A stretch of 64,000 nt of DNA from Sphaerosporella brunnea (Eukaryota; Ascomycota; Pezizomycetes; Pezizales; Pyronemataceae): NCBI GenBank assembly GCA_008704415.1, contig VXIS01000142.1:1-64000 (forward strand), in the 5' to 3' direction. Position 1 is the stretch's first letter. Every line of letters begins with the position of its first letter. Below are positions 44,864 to 55,769 of the stretch, one piece after another. The position numbers were made by a program, and so were the translations under genes. The notes below the pieces were generated by a model. That model was not told the origin of the DNA. It worked only from the letters and a program-made list of their open reading frames with translations, and made no database searches.

Positions 44864-46288
44864 ATGCCCCCCCCAATCAACGCCATCGAGCCATCTGATG
44901 ACAGTGACCTCGAAATGGTCGACATCAAGATGGAAGAAGAAGAAGAGCACATCAAGATAGAAGAAGTGCCCGTCGAGTCCATCGAGCCCGAGCGCTCTGA
45001 ACCCTCTAATAATCCCATGATCGAAGAGTGGCAGCGCCGACTCGAAGAAGCGAGACAGGATGTCGAACATCAGAGACGTCTGCTTGTCGCTGCGGAGGAC
45101 AGGCAAAACCAGCTCTTCCAGCGGATGCTTCGCGAGCTGGCCCCCCAACCGAGCGCCAGGCCGTCAATTGGCGGATTGGGCAGAGGGATCAGGAGGCGCA
45201 GGAGGCGTTCAAGCAGTGGTGAAATGTCGCCGAGGAACAGCTGTGCCGACGTTGAGGAGAGTCCGATCTGTCCGGCTGTGAACATGTCAGCTACAGTCAC
45301 TCCAGAGCGTCTGTCACCGCGCGAACATGATGCGAACAACCCGAACAGGAGCGCCACACCTGGGGTTTTTTCGCTGTCTGAACCGAACACGGATGGTGAT
45401 GATGAAAATGAAGACGACGATGAAAATAGTATCGCGTCTAATCGGTTACTAGCTCTTCGAGTCCGAAATGCTTTGCCCGCAGCACAGGCTCCTCAGGCGA
45501 GACACGCGCCCCAGAAACCTGCTGCTCCGAACGTGGCTACTGCTGGTCACGCAAACGGCAACAACGGAGACCTCACAATCGAGCAGGTGATTTCTAATGT
45601 GGTTCCCCCTCCCGGTGCCTACGATGGTGCTCCCAATCATCATCAAGGCTTTACCAGAAGCTTGTTGTCCAAAATCATCGGCGGCAGTCCGCAAGCAACC
45701 TGGGTGAAACCCGCTTCAAGTAAAAACTATCCATACAGACTACACCCGTCCCACCTTTACATTTGCGTCAAGCGCGATCTCAATCAATGGCTCCCCAAGC
45801 GCCCTGGAGAGGCTGGCGCTTTGACAGTCTTCCGTGAGGACAAAGCAATTGCAGTTCACAACCGAATCTATCCGCTCTTCATCTGTCACGACCGCAACAA
45901 CTGGGTGTATTATGGCCACTACCGTTTCTTACATTTCCCAACTAACAACGGCGAACTCCCGCTCGCGCGTTACAACAGATTTTCACAGAAGCAGAAGGAG
46001 GAATGGGCCCGCCATATTCTTTCTAAATCATGGGGCCGCAAGATGCTCACCAAGAAGAAAATCACAACTACCGAGCAGGAAGCCATTGACGTGGCTTCTC
46101 TTATTAACTTCTTTGAGAGCCCGGATAACCAGCGCCATTGCAGACTCATGCTTCGTTTGATGGAGCCTGTTCGCTACGATTCTACACTCTACCGCCAGCT
46201 GTTAGCAGATTCTTCCCCTAATGCTGATGCTGGAGGCCCTGCTCGCCGCCAACGCTTACAGGACTCTGATGAGGAGGGCTCTCATTAA
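44864..46288 (+). CDS. Uncharacterised coiled-coil protein with a C-terminal conserved-looking domain
   Basis: Single exon, 474 residues. The N-terminal ~50 residues are acidic (KMEEEEEHIKIEEVPVES). A Gln/Arg/Glu-rich coiled coil (MIEEWQRRLEEARQDVEHQR) at about residues 52-90 follows, then a long Asn/Asp/Pro-rich disordered region. The last ~190 residues look folded: NYPYRLHPSHLYICVKRDLN, IYPLFICHDRNNWVYYGHYR and FSQKQKEEWARHILSKSWG. The WxYxGxY pattern recalls DUF6697-type fungal domains, but I am not sure. No catalytic motif is evident. Divergent from the epimerase. Confidence 0.65.
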   Translation: MPPPINAIEPSDDSDLEMVDIKMEEEEEHIKIEEVPVESIEPERSEPSNNPMIEEWQRRLEEARQDVEHQRRLLVAAEDRQNQLFQRMLRELAPQPSARPSIGGLGRGIRRRRRRSSSGEMSPRNSCADVEESPICPAVNMSATVTPERLSPREHDANNPNRSATPGVFSLSEPNTDGDDENEDDDENSIASNRLLALRVRNALPAAQAPQARHAPQKPAAPNVATAGHANGNNGDLTIEQVISNVVPPPGAYDGAPNHHQGFTRSLLSKIIGGSPQATWVKPASSKNYPYRLHPSHLYICVKRDLNQWLPKRPGEAGALTVFREDKAIAVHNRIYPLFICHDRNNWVYYGHYRFLHFPTNNGELPLARYNRFSQKQKEEWARHILSKSWGRKMLTKKKITTTEQEAIDVASLINFFESPDNQRHCRLMLRLMEPVRYDSTLYRQLLADSSPNADAGGPARRQRLQDSDEEGSH

Positions 46289-46862
46289 ACCCAATATCAT
46301 GACCATCTACACTTTCCATCTTCTGAAATATACCATGCGAATTTCTACTTTTCCACGTACGTCTCCCCGCTTCGGCATAACTCAAGTATACTAATAGCCT
46401 GGGTGGGATAGGTCTCAAATTATTCTCGCTTTTCTCGCTTTTCTCGCTTTTCTCGCTTTTCTCGCTTTTTCTTTCCGGTCTTCCCGCAAAGAACCTGGCC
46501 TGGGTTGAGGTCGGAGGCGTCTGGTTACGTGAACGTTGCCAGATATGTGATGAGCAATGGTCTCCTGTATTGCCCTTTTTTTTTTTTTTTTTAATTTTCT
46601 GCTTTCTTTCTTGCTTTTCTTTTTCTTTTTCTTGCTATTTCGGAATATATATATTTGTTTTTTTTTTTTTTTTTTTTTTTTGTTTCCTGCTGTGCTCGTG
46701 ATGAAAAAGAACAAGGCCGTATCTGGCCCTTTTTGTATGCCGTCCCTTGTGAAGCTCCTCGTGAGAAGTTTTTTCGCCGGTAATGCATTCGACATGCTAC
46801 GGAAGGGTAGCCCATTGCTCTACCCTCCAGAAGTGAATCTACTTCACCACTCATCAACCGCT
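46289..46862. repeat. Simple-repeat intergenic region
   Basis: A 10-bp TCTCGCTTTT repeat occurs five times at about 46423-46470, followed by T16 (46576-46592) and T24 (46657-46681) tracts around TTTCT-rich DNA. No gene seen. Confidence 0.7.
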
Positions 46863-46949
46863 TCAGTTATGGTGTAGTGGCTAGCATCAGCCGCTCTCAA
46901 GTAGAGCAATTAATCCGGCTAGACCGGGGTTCGATTCCCCGTAACGGAA
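46863..46949 (+). tRNA. tRNA-Glu (CTC) with a 15-nt intron and an acceptor mismatch
   Basis: D-arm, anticodon arm (AGCCG/CGGCT with CTCTCA loop, anticodon CTC) and T-arm (CGGGG-TTCGATT-CCCCG) are intact, and an intron of about 15 nt follows position 37. The 5' acceptor reads TCAGTTA where the two sister genes read TCCGTTA, while the 3' strand is TAACGGA. This leaves an A3-G70 mismatch. The gene may be weakly functional or a decaying copy. Confidence 0.8.
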
Positions 46950-47487
46950 TATCATTTTTGTTTTTTTTTCCCTTTTTACCATTCCTCACCTCCTTCCCCT
47001 CCCTCCGGCTCGTATTTCAGGAGAGCATAGAATGCGGAGTTTCGGTCATTCATATGTATCACAATCTAGGAGGCGTTCGTTATTGCAATTCTCCAAACAT
47101 AACCAACCAGTGAAGCTGTCTCCTTCGTCCAATCCACCATACAATAATAGCAAGATGATACTTAAAACGTAAGTCATGTATTCCTATATCCACCGCATTG
47201 GTATCCTATCTAGCTAAGCCGCGTGCGTACATATGTGGTTATCCTACTCGTAAACGAAATACTACAGACAAATATCCCCACCAAAAAAAATAAAAAAATA
47301 ACATACCCTATCCAATCCTATCCTCCACATAAAACCCAGCAAAAAAGGGACAAAAAACACCAAACAGACCGCCACCCTCTCCATCCAGACATAATAAAGA
47401 ATACTTACCACCAAGAAGGATAAAAACTCCAAAAAAAACCAATACAAAAAAAACGCTACAAACGCCTCACCTCAAAAAAACGCCATC
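46950..47487. other. Intergenic, no gene seen
   Basis: T-tract directly after the tRNA (46957-46970, likely Pol III terminator), then A-rich DNA preceding the GATA-factor stop. Nothing else recognised. Confidence 0.45.
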
Positions 47488-50286
47488 TTATTCCACTCTT
47501 TGCTCCTCCGCCGTAACATCCGCCACTTCCCGAGGTGGCGCAAGCCCACCACTCGTTGTGTGTTCCTCAATGAACGCGCTCAAATCCACCGTCATGCCCC
47601 GCCCCTGCACTGCTGCTCCGGACACTTCCTCGCCGAGCCCGTTAGCCCCGTTCGGTGTGCTCGGCAAGAACCCCTCCCACTCCTGCTCGCTATACATTCC
47701 AAAGCCCATGGGTGGACTGCTCGGCAGCGGCGAGCTAGGCATGGTGTAGTCTGTATTCAAAAAGTCCGTGTCGACGTCGTCGATATCGAACGGGATGCTA
47801 TTGGCGATCGCATTGATGTCTGCAAGCACTGACGGATCCTCGGCCAGCAATTTCTCCAGCAGCCCAGCCACAGGGGACATCGTCTGTCCTCTGCGTTCGG
47901 GGGATTTGACCAGGCGGCGACTAGGCGTTTCAGGGGCCACGGTTCGTGGCGTGCCCTGCTTGGACGCAGAGCGAAGAGGAGTGCGTAAATGCTGCATCGC
48001 GGGAACGCGTTTAGTCGGTGTCGAGGGTGGAGGCGCTGCAGCCGTCGGTGTCGGCGGAGATTGGTTTTCCTTGCCTGGCCCGCGCTTGGGCATAGGCAGG
48101 CCGACTGGATGTTCAGGACTGGATTTACGGGCCTCTGGGAACAGAGTCCGTTTTGGTGATGGCATGCCATCAACGTCACCCTCGAGGTCTATAGGGCTTT
48201 CGGCACTGCCATGGATAACAGGGCTGGAACAGGCGACGCGACGTCCAGCTGAGATGGCATTGGCCCAGTCCAAGTCGGTGTCTTTAACAGAGCGGTTAGC
48301 GCTGGGTGTCATAGCCACTTGTCGTAAAGAGACGTCGGGTGCTCGTGGTGTTGCCTCCTTATCTTCGTCTTCGAGAAGAATAGTACAAGTATCTGATGGC
48401 AGTGCCTGCGAAAGGCTGGACGCAGGCGGGGTTGGCGCAGTCGACTTCTTCCGTTTTCTTGAAGCCAGCCCCTTTGGTTTCTCAAAGTCGTTGGACTCCC
48501 ATAGCTGTTGTGGCCGCATGGTTTTGTGCGTATTGAACCACAAGCCGCAAGCGTTACAGAGATTGATCTCTTTGCCGTGGAGCTGGCCTACAGCGCCCGC
48601 CATACCCGTCCCATCCTGGAACTCGGGCGGGGTTACCTTACGCCAAACTGCAGTTTCAATGGCACCGCAATTTTGACAGTAGCAGGGCATTTCGCCTCGT
48701 TTGATAGATTCGATTAGTTGCATCTCAATCCGTGCCTTCACATGAGCAGCCGTACGTGATTGCTTGGGCGCTTTTGGTTCCTTTCCACGCTTCCCCGCGG
48801 GTACTTCTTCCCCGATTTCACTCGAGGCAACAGCATCGGACGCGAGTGCATCCTTCTTTCTCGTCCGTTTCCGCGGTTTCTGTAGTACTTTGGTAAATTG
48901 TGAAGGCTCTGGACATGGGGCTGCACCATCCGGTAACGAGAATGAATTATTTGTCTTTGGGGACGGTGGCTGCGGAGGTAATATAAGGCTACTAGACTGA
49001 GAGAATTGGGGTAATTGAAGTGCATCAGGTTGTGGCTCCTGTTTGACCCTAGGCGTCTCAGGTTCCTCATAGAGGGTCTCCAGCCGTGCATTATTTGGTT
49101 CAGTCCTCGGCGGTGGTAGAGATGGCAGGACTGGACTGGTTGGCGCAGGAGACGGAATGCAAGCAGCATCGGTCGCATCTGATTGTGCCGGTGGAGATGA
49201 ATCCATGGTATTTATAGGACCAGGCGACGGTGAGATTTCAGAAGGTGCGTTGAAGGAGATACTATCCACCCTGGTTTGCCTAGGAAGACTGGGCTGTGAC
49301 ATTACCGAAGACTCCCTACTGGGAGAGCGCCGGGGTGGAGGTTGAGGCGGTGGAGGTGCGGACTGCCGCTTTGGTGCCTTGGTAACTTTGCGGGGAAGTG
49401 GTGCATCCGACATCTGGGACTGTTCCAGATCCGGTACAGTACCAGCAGTAGATTTGCTCGCATCTTTCTTCTTTGGCCCCTTAGCTGGTACTTTTCGTTT
49501 TTTCTTAGGAGGTTCTACAACATCCTCCGAAGACGAAGCGCTGCTTTCCTTCCATTCCAATGTGGGCACCAACCGCGCGGGTTCACTGATGTGAGGAGCC
49601 TGTGCTGTAGCACGAGGCTGCTGTGGCGCAGGCGGCGGTGGGAGCAGTGGTGCAGCCAGAGCGGTTGAGAGCGCTCTCGGATTCAAGTTGAGGAAATTTG
49701 ACCACTCTGCGGCATCGAAAGCGCCTGGTAGTGCCCGGGACAGGGCCTGATACGTGTGAACTGAGCTCACAAACTGCTCCTGCGTAAATGTGTCCACTTT
49801 TTGGAGCTTGATCTTGACCTCCAGCGTTTCCCTCACATCGTCATTGTTTCCCAAAAACACAAACGTGTTCGAAAGGACGCGACCCGTGACCATCATGCGT
49901 GTCGCCGAAGAGTTCTCGGTGTTGAGCATCGCCCACGAAAGCATGCCGCATCCGACGAGCGGAATATCCGGTTCCGAGTAGTCGTATGCGTAGACGGAGT
50001 AGTCTGGACCAAGTCTCGCTACCAATTCGGGGCTGTGTTCCGCAAAAAAAAATAACACACAAAGCGACGGTAAGCCTTCTACCAATCCAAGCAAGGCAGC
50101 AAGAAAAAAAGTCGTAAAAGGAGGAATAGTACCTGCCCGCAATGATGCTCAGTATGCAAGTCTTGAACTCGACTGCGCCAACCAGGAGGCCGCGATCGAC
50201 CTGGACCACGGGCGTGTTGATGAGGTGTGGCCACCGCGCTAGGCAGTTGTTTTTGTTTCCCTCATCAAAACTGTACGACACTTTTA
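47488..50286 (-). CDS. GATA-type zinc-finger protein with an expanded finger loop (Ams2-like?), 5' end incomplete
   Basis: Two supported exons (50133-50286, 47488-50032) joined by a 100-bp intron, giving about 900 residues; earlier exon(s) probably lie within 50287-50940 but could not be fixed. N-terminal block: VKVSYSFDEGNKNNCLARWP, VGAVEFKTCILSIIAGS, LVARLGPDYSVYAYDYSE, followed by VGCGMLSW. This block recalls the N-terminus of Ams2-type GATA factors, which control histone genes; that is inference from memory. A Pro/Ser-rich linker carries a KKKRK nuclear signal. The GATA finger at 48541-48690 is CQNC...VWRK...CNAC with 36 residues between the Cys pairs instead of 17-18. The C-terminal half is disordered. 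Confidence 0.8.
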
Positions 50287-51443
50287 CTGCAGCACCCAAA
50301 AAAAAAATCGTCAAGTCAAAACTTTCCAACACCTCCCCTCTGGGTAGAACACACATCGCATCTGCCTAGAATTGGCGTTTGTGGACGGAGCAGGCGGCGT
50401 TGCCTGTACCTGGCCTGCTCCCCCGTCCGTTGCCGGGGGTGTTGGTGCCAGAGCCGAAGCCATAGAGAATTTCCTTTCCCCGCTCCCGTCAAATAAAGTA
50501 GGCGTTGTCGACGAGCATGCACGAGTCGAATATGAACAGGTATATCGTATTTGGTAGCGTGTAAGTGGTTTTGCGAATGCGCGGTGGGGGGGGGGGGGTG
50601 CGAGTTGGCAAAGGTGACGCGGAACTGAAGAGCGAGTGACCGACCGAGGGACGCGATAAACACGGATTGGTGGGGGGGGGATTGGGTGGATTGGCAGTGG
50701 AGGAGGGGTAAATTGTAAACACGAGAGAAAGTGTTTCTTTTTTTAAGAGAAAGTCGCGTTGCGAAGAATGGAATGCGAGACGTGGAGAGGGTTGTGGGGG
50801 AGGTGGAGATGGAGACAAAGGCGCGGTTCGGGGGAGGGGGGTTGGCAGTTTGTCGAAGTGGTATCGCGTTGCAACTTGCAAGTTCTCGCGTCTGCCAGTC
50901 CAAGCCATGATTTGCCTCGTCTATGTAAAAAGCCAATCAATCGCAGTCAACAACAACATGTACAGCGCACGAACTCTTGAACAGCTTCCCATCGTGATCC
51001 TCACTTTCCTCTTTTGCACGCCCCGGAAACATTTCCCGCCCAAGCCTTCTCGCTGACGCATCTCAGATCCTCAAGGCTACAACTTTCCCCAACGACTTAC
51101 CCCGCTCCGAGAGCTCGAAAAACATTTCACTACCATTGTGCAGTTAAACTCGCATTTGATCCAGTGTAAACGAATCATAAGGCAGATGAAGCCATCCGTA
51201 TGGCAAGAGAGTAGAACCGCAAGAGCTGCAATTGTAGTTAAGCTGCAATTGTAGTTAAGCTGCAATTGTAGCTTAAAACAAGGAAGACGAAAACTCTTAC
51301 CGGACTCGTGCCAGGCATTTAGAAGGCTTTCCCAATCTGGTGATTTGCGCCTCAATAATTTCTCCTTCGAGTAAGTTTCAGCCACTTAAAATTTGCTTTT
51401 TGGTTTTAAATACCGGCCACGAGTATTGCAGATGGCCAGAAAG

Positions 51444-51905
51444 TACCGTAAAAACTGGATACCGTATTGACTCGGGTATAAGAGACACCCCCCATTTTGG
51501 GGATAGCGCCGTTTCAGGGTGCACTAAGCTGTTTTGGGGGCGTGCTAAGCCGTTTTGGGGCGCGCTAAACCGTAAGCCTCCCAATATGCACGTTGTCGTG
51601 CCAAGCCATGCCAGCGCGTGTACGGTTTAGTGTGCCCGAAGTGGCTTAGATCATCCCCAAAACGGCCTAGCGTGCCCTGAAATGGCGCTATTCCCAAAAT
51701 GGGGGGGCATCTCTTATACCCGAGTCAATACGGTATAACAGACCCCCAGATTTGGTTAGCGGCAAAGAATTGCCTTATAGGGAAATTTTTAAGCTTACCA
51801 AGGAGGGTTTTTGTTTTTACCGATTTCCTTTTGGAGACATCGAATTCCCTATACGTGCCGCTAACCAAATCTGGAGGGGTCTCTTATATCCGAGTTTTTA
51901 CGGTA
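51444..51905. mobile_element. MITE A: TA-flanked inverted-repeat element, interrupted by MITE B
   Basis: The right end, read inward on the minus strand, begins ACCGTAAAAACTCGGATATA then AGAGACCCC and CAGATTTGGTTAGCGGCA. The left end begins ACCGTAAAAACTGGATA at 51445, is cut by element B, and resumes at 51734 with TATAACAGACCCCC and CAGATTTGGTTAGCGGCA. Without B the element is about 188 bp, mostly inverted repeat. TA dinucleotides flank both ends (51444-51445, 51904-51905), as in Tc1/mariner/pogo-type insertions. Confidence 0.8.
51460..51735. mobile_element. MITE B: hairpin element inserted at a TA inside MITE A
   Basis: Core 51462-51733 has inverted ends CCGTATTGACTCGGGTATAA followed by GAGA.(A/T)G(C).CCCCC and CCATTTTGGG, mirrored at 51695-51733. 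Most of the interior is also palindromic (GCACTAAGC..TTTTGGGG units on the left against CCCCAAAACGGCCTAGCGTG on the right). TA flanks at 51460-51461 and 51734-51735 fit a TA target duplication. Its ends resemble those of MITE A, so both probably used related transposases. Confidence 0.82.
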
Positions 51906-52410
51906 TGGTTGGACACCGGAGGGGTTTTGGTACACTGACTTTGGACGAATTTACCGCGCCCACAAAAAGTTATTTTTTCAAAGAACGCTGTAATTCGACT
52001 AATTATCGCTCTATCGATCAACAGTCTCCTTTTGTCGAAACAAACTCCTCCTGGTTGTGGAGATAAATTACCGGCTTCTGGACAATTTCGCTAAGTGGTC
52101 ATAATACTCGACCGATGCAGGGGCATTTTGAATGTGTTACTAAGCAAACATGAATGTCGCGGCCACCGTCCCCAACCATACATACCGATTTACATACAGC
52201 TTGGTCCACACGTGCTCACCAAGCTACCAGAAGAATACCTATGGACTCACCACAACGCAATATAATACCTCTGGTAATATAAAACCATAGTTGCACAACC
52301 GCAACCAGGCATACCCGATATCATCTGAACATTCAACCTCCGAGTGAGAGGTGATTAAACGCGTGTAACCTCACCGCGTCTCCCAAAAAGAAAAAACCCA
52401 AACCACAAGA

Positions 52411-52975
52411 ATGTCCTCACCTAAAAAACCCGACTTCACCGCTCCACCCTCCAGCGAGCGTACATCCCCTGTCCTCTTTCCCCTCTTCCTCTCATCCCCA
52501 CTAACCCGCACCAGTGCTAACCCGCCTCCGCAACTTCCTCCCCCAATTCGACGCCGCAAACGCAGATCTCGCCGCCTCGATCGCTCGCGGCAATGGGAGC
52601 ACCTACAACATCGAGCACGTGCGCGAGGACGAAGAGCGGTACATCGAGATGAACCTTGGCCTGGGAGTCCTCGAGGAAGTGCGCTCCTCGGATGAGGGTG
52701 GTGATGAGGAAATGTCGGATCCTATCGAGAAGGCGCTGAACCCACCCGGGAGGGAGAAGAAGGTGGGGATTGCTGTGATTGATGAGGAGGCGCTAAACGT
52801 GAGGAAGGGGGTTAAGAGGAGGGCGGAGGACTCCTCGGAGGAGGAAGAGGCGTCTTCAGAGGAGTCTTCGGAGGAGTCTTCGGAAGAGGATGAGTCTTTG
52901 GAGGAGGAGGAAGACTCGGAGGATGAAAAAATAATGCAAAAAGCCGCGCATGCCGCTGATAGAAGAGGTGGTTGA
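52411..52975 (+). CDS. NOPCHAP1-like (DUF4598) protein, box C/D snoRNP chaperone
   Basis: Two exons (52411-52459, 52515-52975) encode 169 residues. The 55-bp intron (CACTAACCC branch) joins PPSSE to LLTRLRNFLPQFDAANADL. NOPCHAP1 bridges NOP58 and the R2TP chaperone in mammals. Conserved here: LTRLRNFLPQF, YNIEHV and YIEMNLGLGVLEEV, the DUF4598 hallmark. The C-terminal half is an acidic Ser/Glu run coded by GAGGAG(T) repeats. The role in the fungus is inferred from family. Confidence 0.82.
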
Positions 52976-53241
52976 CGGCAAGGCCACTGGTACGCCAGCA
53001 AGCTGATGCTGCTGGCGGGCGAGGAGGCGGCGGAGGTGTAGATTGTACGATAGCAAAAAACTTCGGAGGAGCAGGAGCAGTCATTAAAAAGGGCGTTTGT
53101 GAAATTATTTACATGTTCTGCATATAAACTATTCTACCGCTGCATACCAAAAAAGGAAGCCAACAGTCTTTCTTGAGAAACATTCATCGCATCAACATAA
53201 AAAGAGCAAAAATATCTTCTATTACTTCTTTGTTTCCTTCT

Positions 53242-55004
53242 TCAAGAAACCTCCTTGAGCTTGCACTGCCAACCACCAGTGCCCTGGTCTAGCAAAGGCA
53301 AACTTGCGCCCAAACACCATCCCAATTCATTACCCTTGATCTTCTTCGCTGTCTTGACCTCGCGGTCGATCGGCATTTCATATCCCGTGTGCAGGAGCGC
53401 CAACATAAAACTCAAATCCAAACAGTACTCCGGTCTATCGTGCAGTTCAAACAACGCCTTTTCGAAGCCCGAGAAAACACCCCAGTGCTCCTCTCCGGCA
53501 CAGACTTTAGCCGTGGTCTCCATCATCTCGCGCAGCGTAAAGCTCTCTGGCATGCCCAGCGGCTTCAGACGGTCGTAGAAGTACGAGAAGATGTAGGTGT
53601 CCTCCTTGGCGAAGGTGCGCTCCAAGGATGGCTGGTGCACGCCATTGAACGAGCAGGGAGTCAGCTTGCAGTCCACGCCCTTGTTCAGGATTTGCTCCGC
53701 GAGGGCACGGCACTGAGGCGCAGACGGCTCGGAGGGGCCGGTCATGTTCAGCTTCACCAGGGTACCATCCATGTCGACCTCGACCAGGCGCGACTGGCCG
53801 CTGTTGATGCATGGGTTGATGACGGGGCCTTGGTCCCAACCAGCGCCGATTTCTGCTTTCTTAGCCTTTGCGAGAGCCTTGTGGATGGACTTACGGGCCT
53901 CCATGAGACCCAAACCGAGGTGAGAGTGCTGGTACAGGTCAAAGATGCGACCGCCGAAGTTGAGCGAGTACTTGTGGTCGCCCTCCTTAAGGGTTTCAGG
54001 CATGCCACCGCCAACTGAGGGGAAGGTAGGCTGGAAGACGATCTGAGTGGAACCACCGCCGAGGTCAAAAATGGCTGCAGTGGGGATCTTCTCCACACTG
54101 CCGATCTTGCCCAGAAGGTAGTTGGTCGTGATCCAGGCGTAGACACCTGTGTTTACTGTCAGAATACGCCGGGGAAGGAGGCATTGGATGGGTAATTACC
54201 CTCGTCTTTGCCGTCCATGATGACAACACCGTTCTCAATCACCGGGAATGGGTATTTGGTCTCCAAACGGTGCTGCACCGCCTCCAAGATCTTCTTGCTC
54301 ATGTCTTCACCGAGAAGTCGCAGGCCGGCTGTAGCCTTGACGGCGATGGGCGTGCATGACTTCAGCTTCTCCGGGACCGACTTCATAGCGACTTCCAGTA
54401 GCTCATCGAGACTTTTTGCGGCGCTCTCGGCGTCCTCCTTAAACGACGAGAGGCCAGGTTGGATCATCTTGAAGTCCTCATGCTCGAGTTCGGGTGTCTC
54501 GCCGCAGTTGTTGAAACGGTAGACGTGGATACGAGAGCCGGTGGAGCCGGCATCAACCATCAAGGCGTACTGAACGATAGGCTTGTGCTTGGAGCTAGAC
54601 TTGGTGCATTTCGTGGTTCCTAACGAAGGGTCTGCTGCGGACTGACCGTCATTCTTTCCCAGTGGCCTGTGATCTGGCCAGGCTGTTAGTAGCGAAAACG
54701 CGTTGTGAGCGAGGCGGGGTCGCGTACCTGCGAGGTAGTTCTCGGTTTTTACTATGCTGTCCCGGGGACCCAGAAAGAACAGGGCCACGCAGAACACCAC
54801 CACCAACACCACCGTCTTGACCCATCGAGTTGACATTGTTCTTCCGCTCTCTGGCTGCGCCGTATCGCTGAAGCGGTTCACCTTCTCGTGAGGATCGTCA
54901 GGGCGATACTGCGAGGAGATGCTGGAAGAACGGTCCTGGCGGGTGGGCGACTTCTGAAACGAAAGATAGCTCCAAAGCGCAGGCCGCTGCCTGACACTAG
55001 TCAT
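53242..55004 (-). CDS. gda1: Golgi guanosine-diphosphatase (GDA1/CD39 nucleotidase)
   Basis: Three exons (54728-55004, 54200-54682, 53242-54146) encode 554 residues. The enzyme converts GDP to GMP in the Golgi lumen, driving GDP-sugar import for mannosylation. It is a type II membrane protein: a cytosolic N-terminus, then TM TVVLVVVFCVALFFL, then the lumenal domain. Apyrase regions are all visible: ACR1 DAGSTGSRIHVYRF, ACR2 KATAGLRLLG, ACR3 GVYAWITTNYLLG and ACR4 IFDLGGGSTQIVF. The intron 54147-54199 joins DEG to VYAWITTN. The ATG at 55004 (MTSVRQRPALWSY) is chosen over a Met further upstream because it gives the usual short cytosolic tail. Confidence 0.94.
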
Positions 55005-55769
55005 GGGCGGTGGAAGAAGCAAAAGCGCCGACGGGGAAAGAGGCCGCGGCTGGGAAAACGCAGGCGAGCTGGAAGCAGAAAGCGAAGCACAGAACAACGC
55101 AAACAACGCGTGCGAGAATAACGAGTGTGTATCTGCGGAGAAAGGAGAAAAAGTGGTGATCTTCCAGCTATCTACTTGGCCTCTACTCCATGCGGCGCCG
55201 CATCCGCAACGTTAACGCGATCTGCAACCCCTGGGGCCCGACTATCCCCTGCTGGCCTGAACAGGAAAATTGAGGGTCTTCTTGGCGCTGTTGGATTTTA
55301 TGTAAGCTTGCGGCTTGGCAAAACCTAAAAGATATATTAATAACGTTGTAATTATGGATCACGTGGGGGGTTAGGTTTGGCCGCTTCGGCGTGCATGCGC
55401 AACGACGTCACGATGAGCATCGCGAACGGCATTGGATGTTTCGGGTCTGGAAACGAAAGAACAGCAAACCCATGGTGATTTGCGGTGGAATGAGGTCTGG
55501 CTAAATACAGTGCCTACTCTGCTCTGCATACTCTTGTTGGAGCTCGTCACATGCCGCGTGTGGAGCTTACCTCCGAGCTCTGGAACGTTCCATGCCCAGC
55601 ATACCTGCAGTCCTCAACAGCCCGAGTCCACCTCTTCACAATCACAACTTCATCTCAACGCACCGCCGCTTCCTGTTTCTCCTCTTTTGCATAGACGTGT
55701 TTTATCAATCTGTCCTATACCATTTTCACACAACCAACTTTCTCAACCCGTTGACATCATCGTGTAACC
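55005..55769. other. Divergent promoter region, no gene seen
   Basis: Between gda1 and the PPPDE-thioredoxin gene; contains CACGTGGG near 55360 and C/T-rich leader sequence from 55610. No coding motif recognised. Confidence 0.4.

Larger units (their letters stand above)
50287..52410. other. GATA-gene leader, MITE cluster and intergenic DNA
   Basis: 50287-50940 is the C/T-rich (minus strand) leader or first-exon area of the GATA gene, with coding-strand C-tracts at 50585-50598 and near 50674-50682. A 17-19 bp repeat (GCTGCAATTGTAGTTAA) occurs three times at 51226-51275. Nested MITEs occupy 51444-51905. No conserved gene seen in 50941-52410. Confidence 0.5.
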
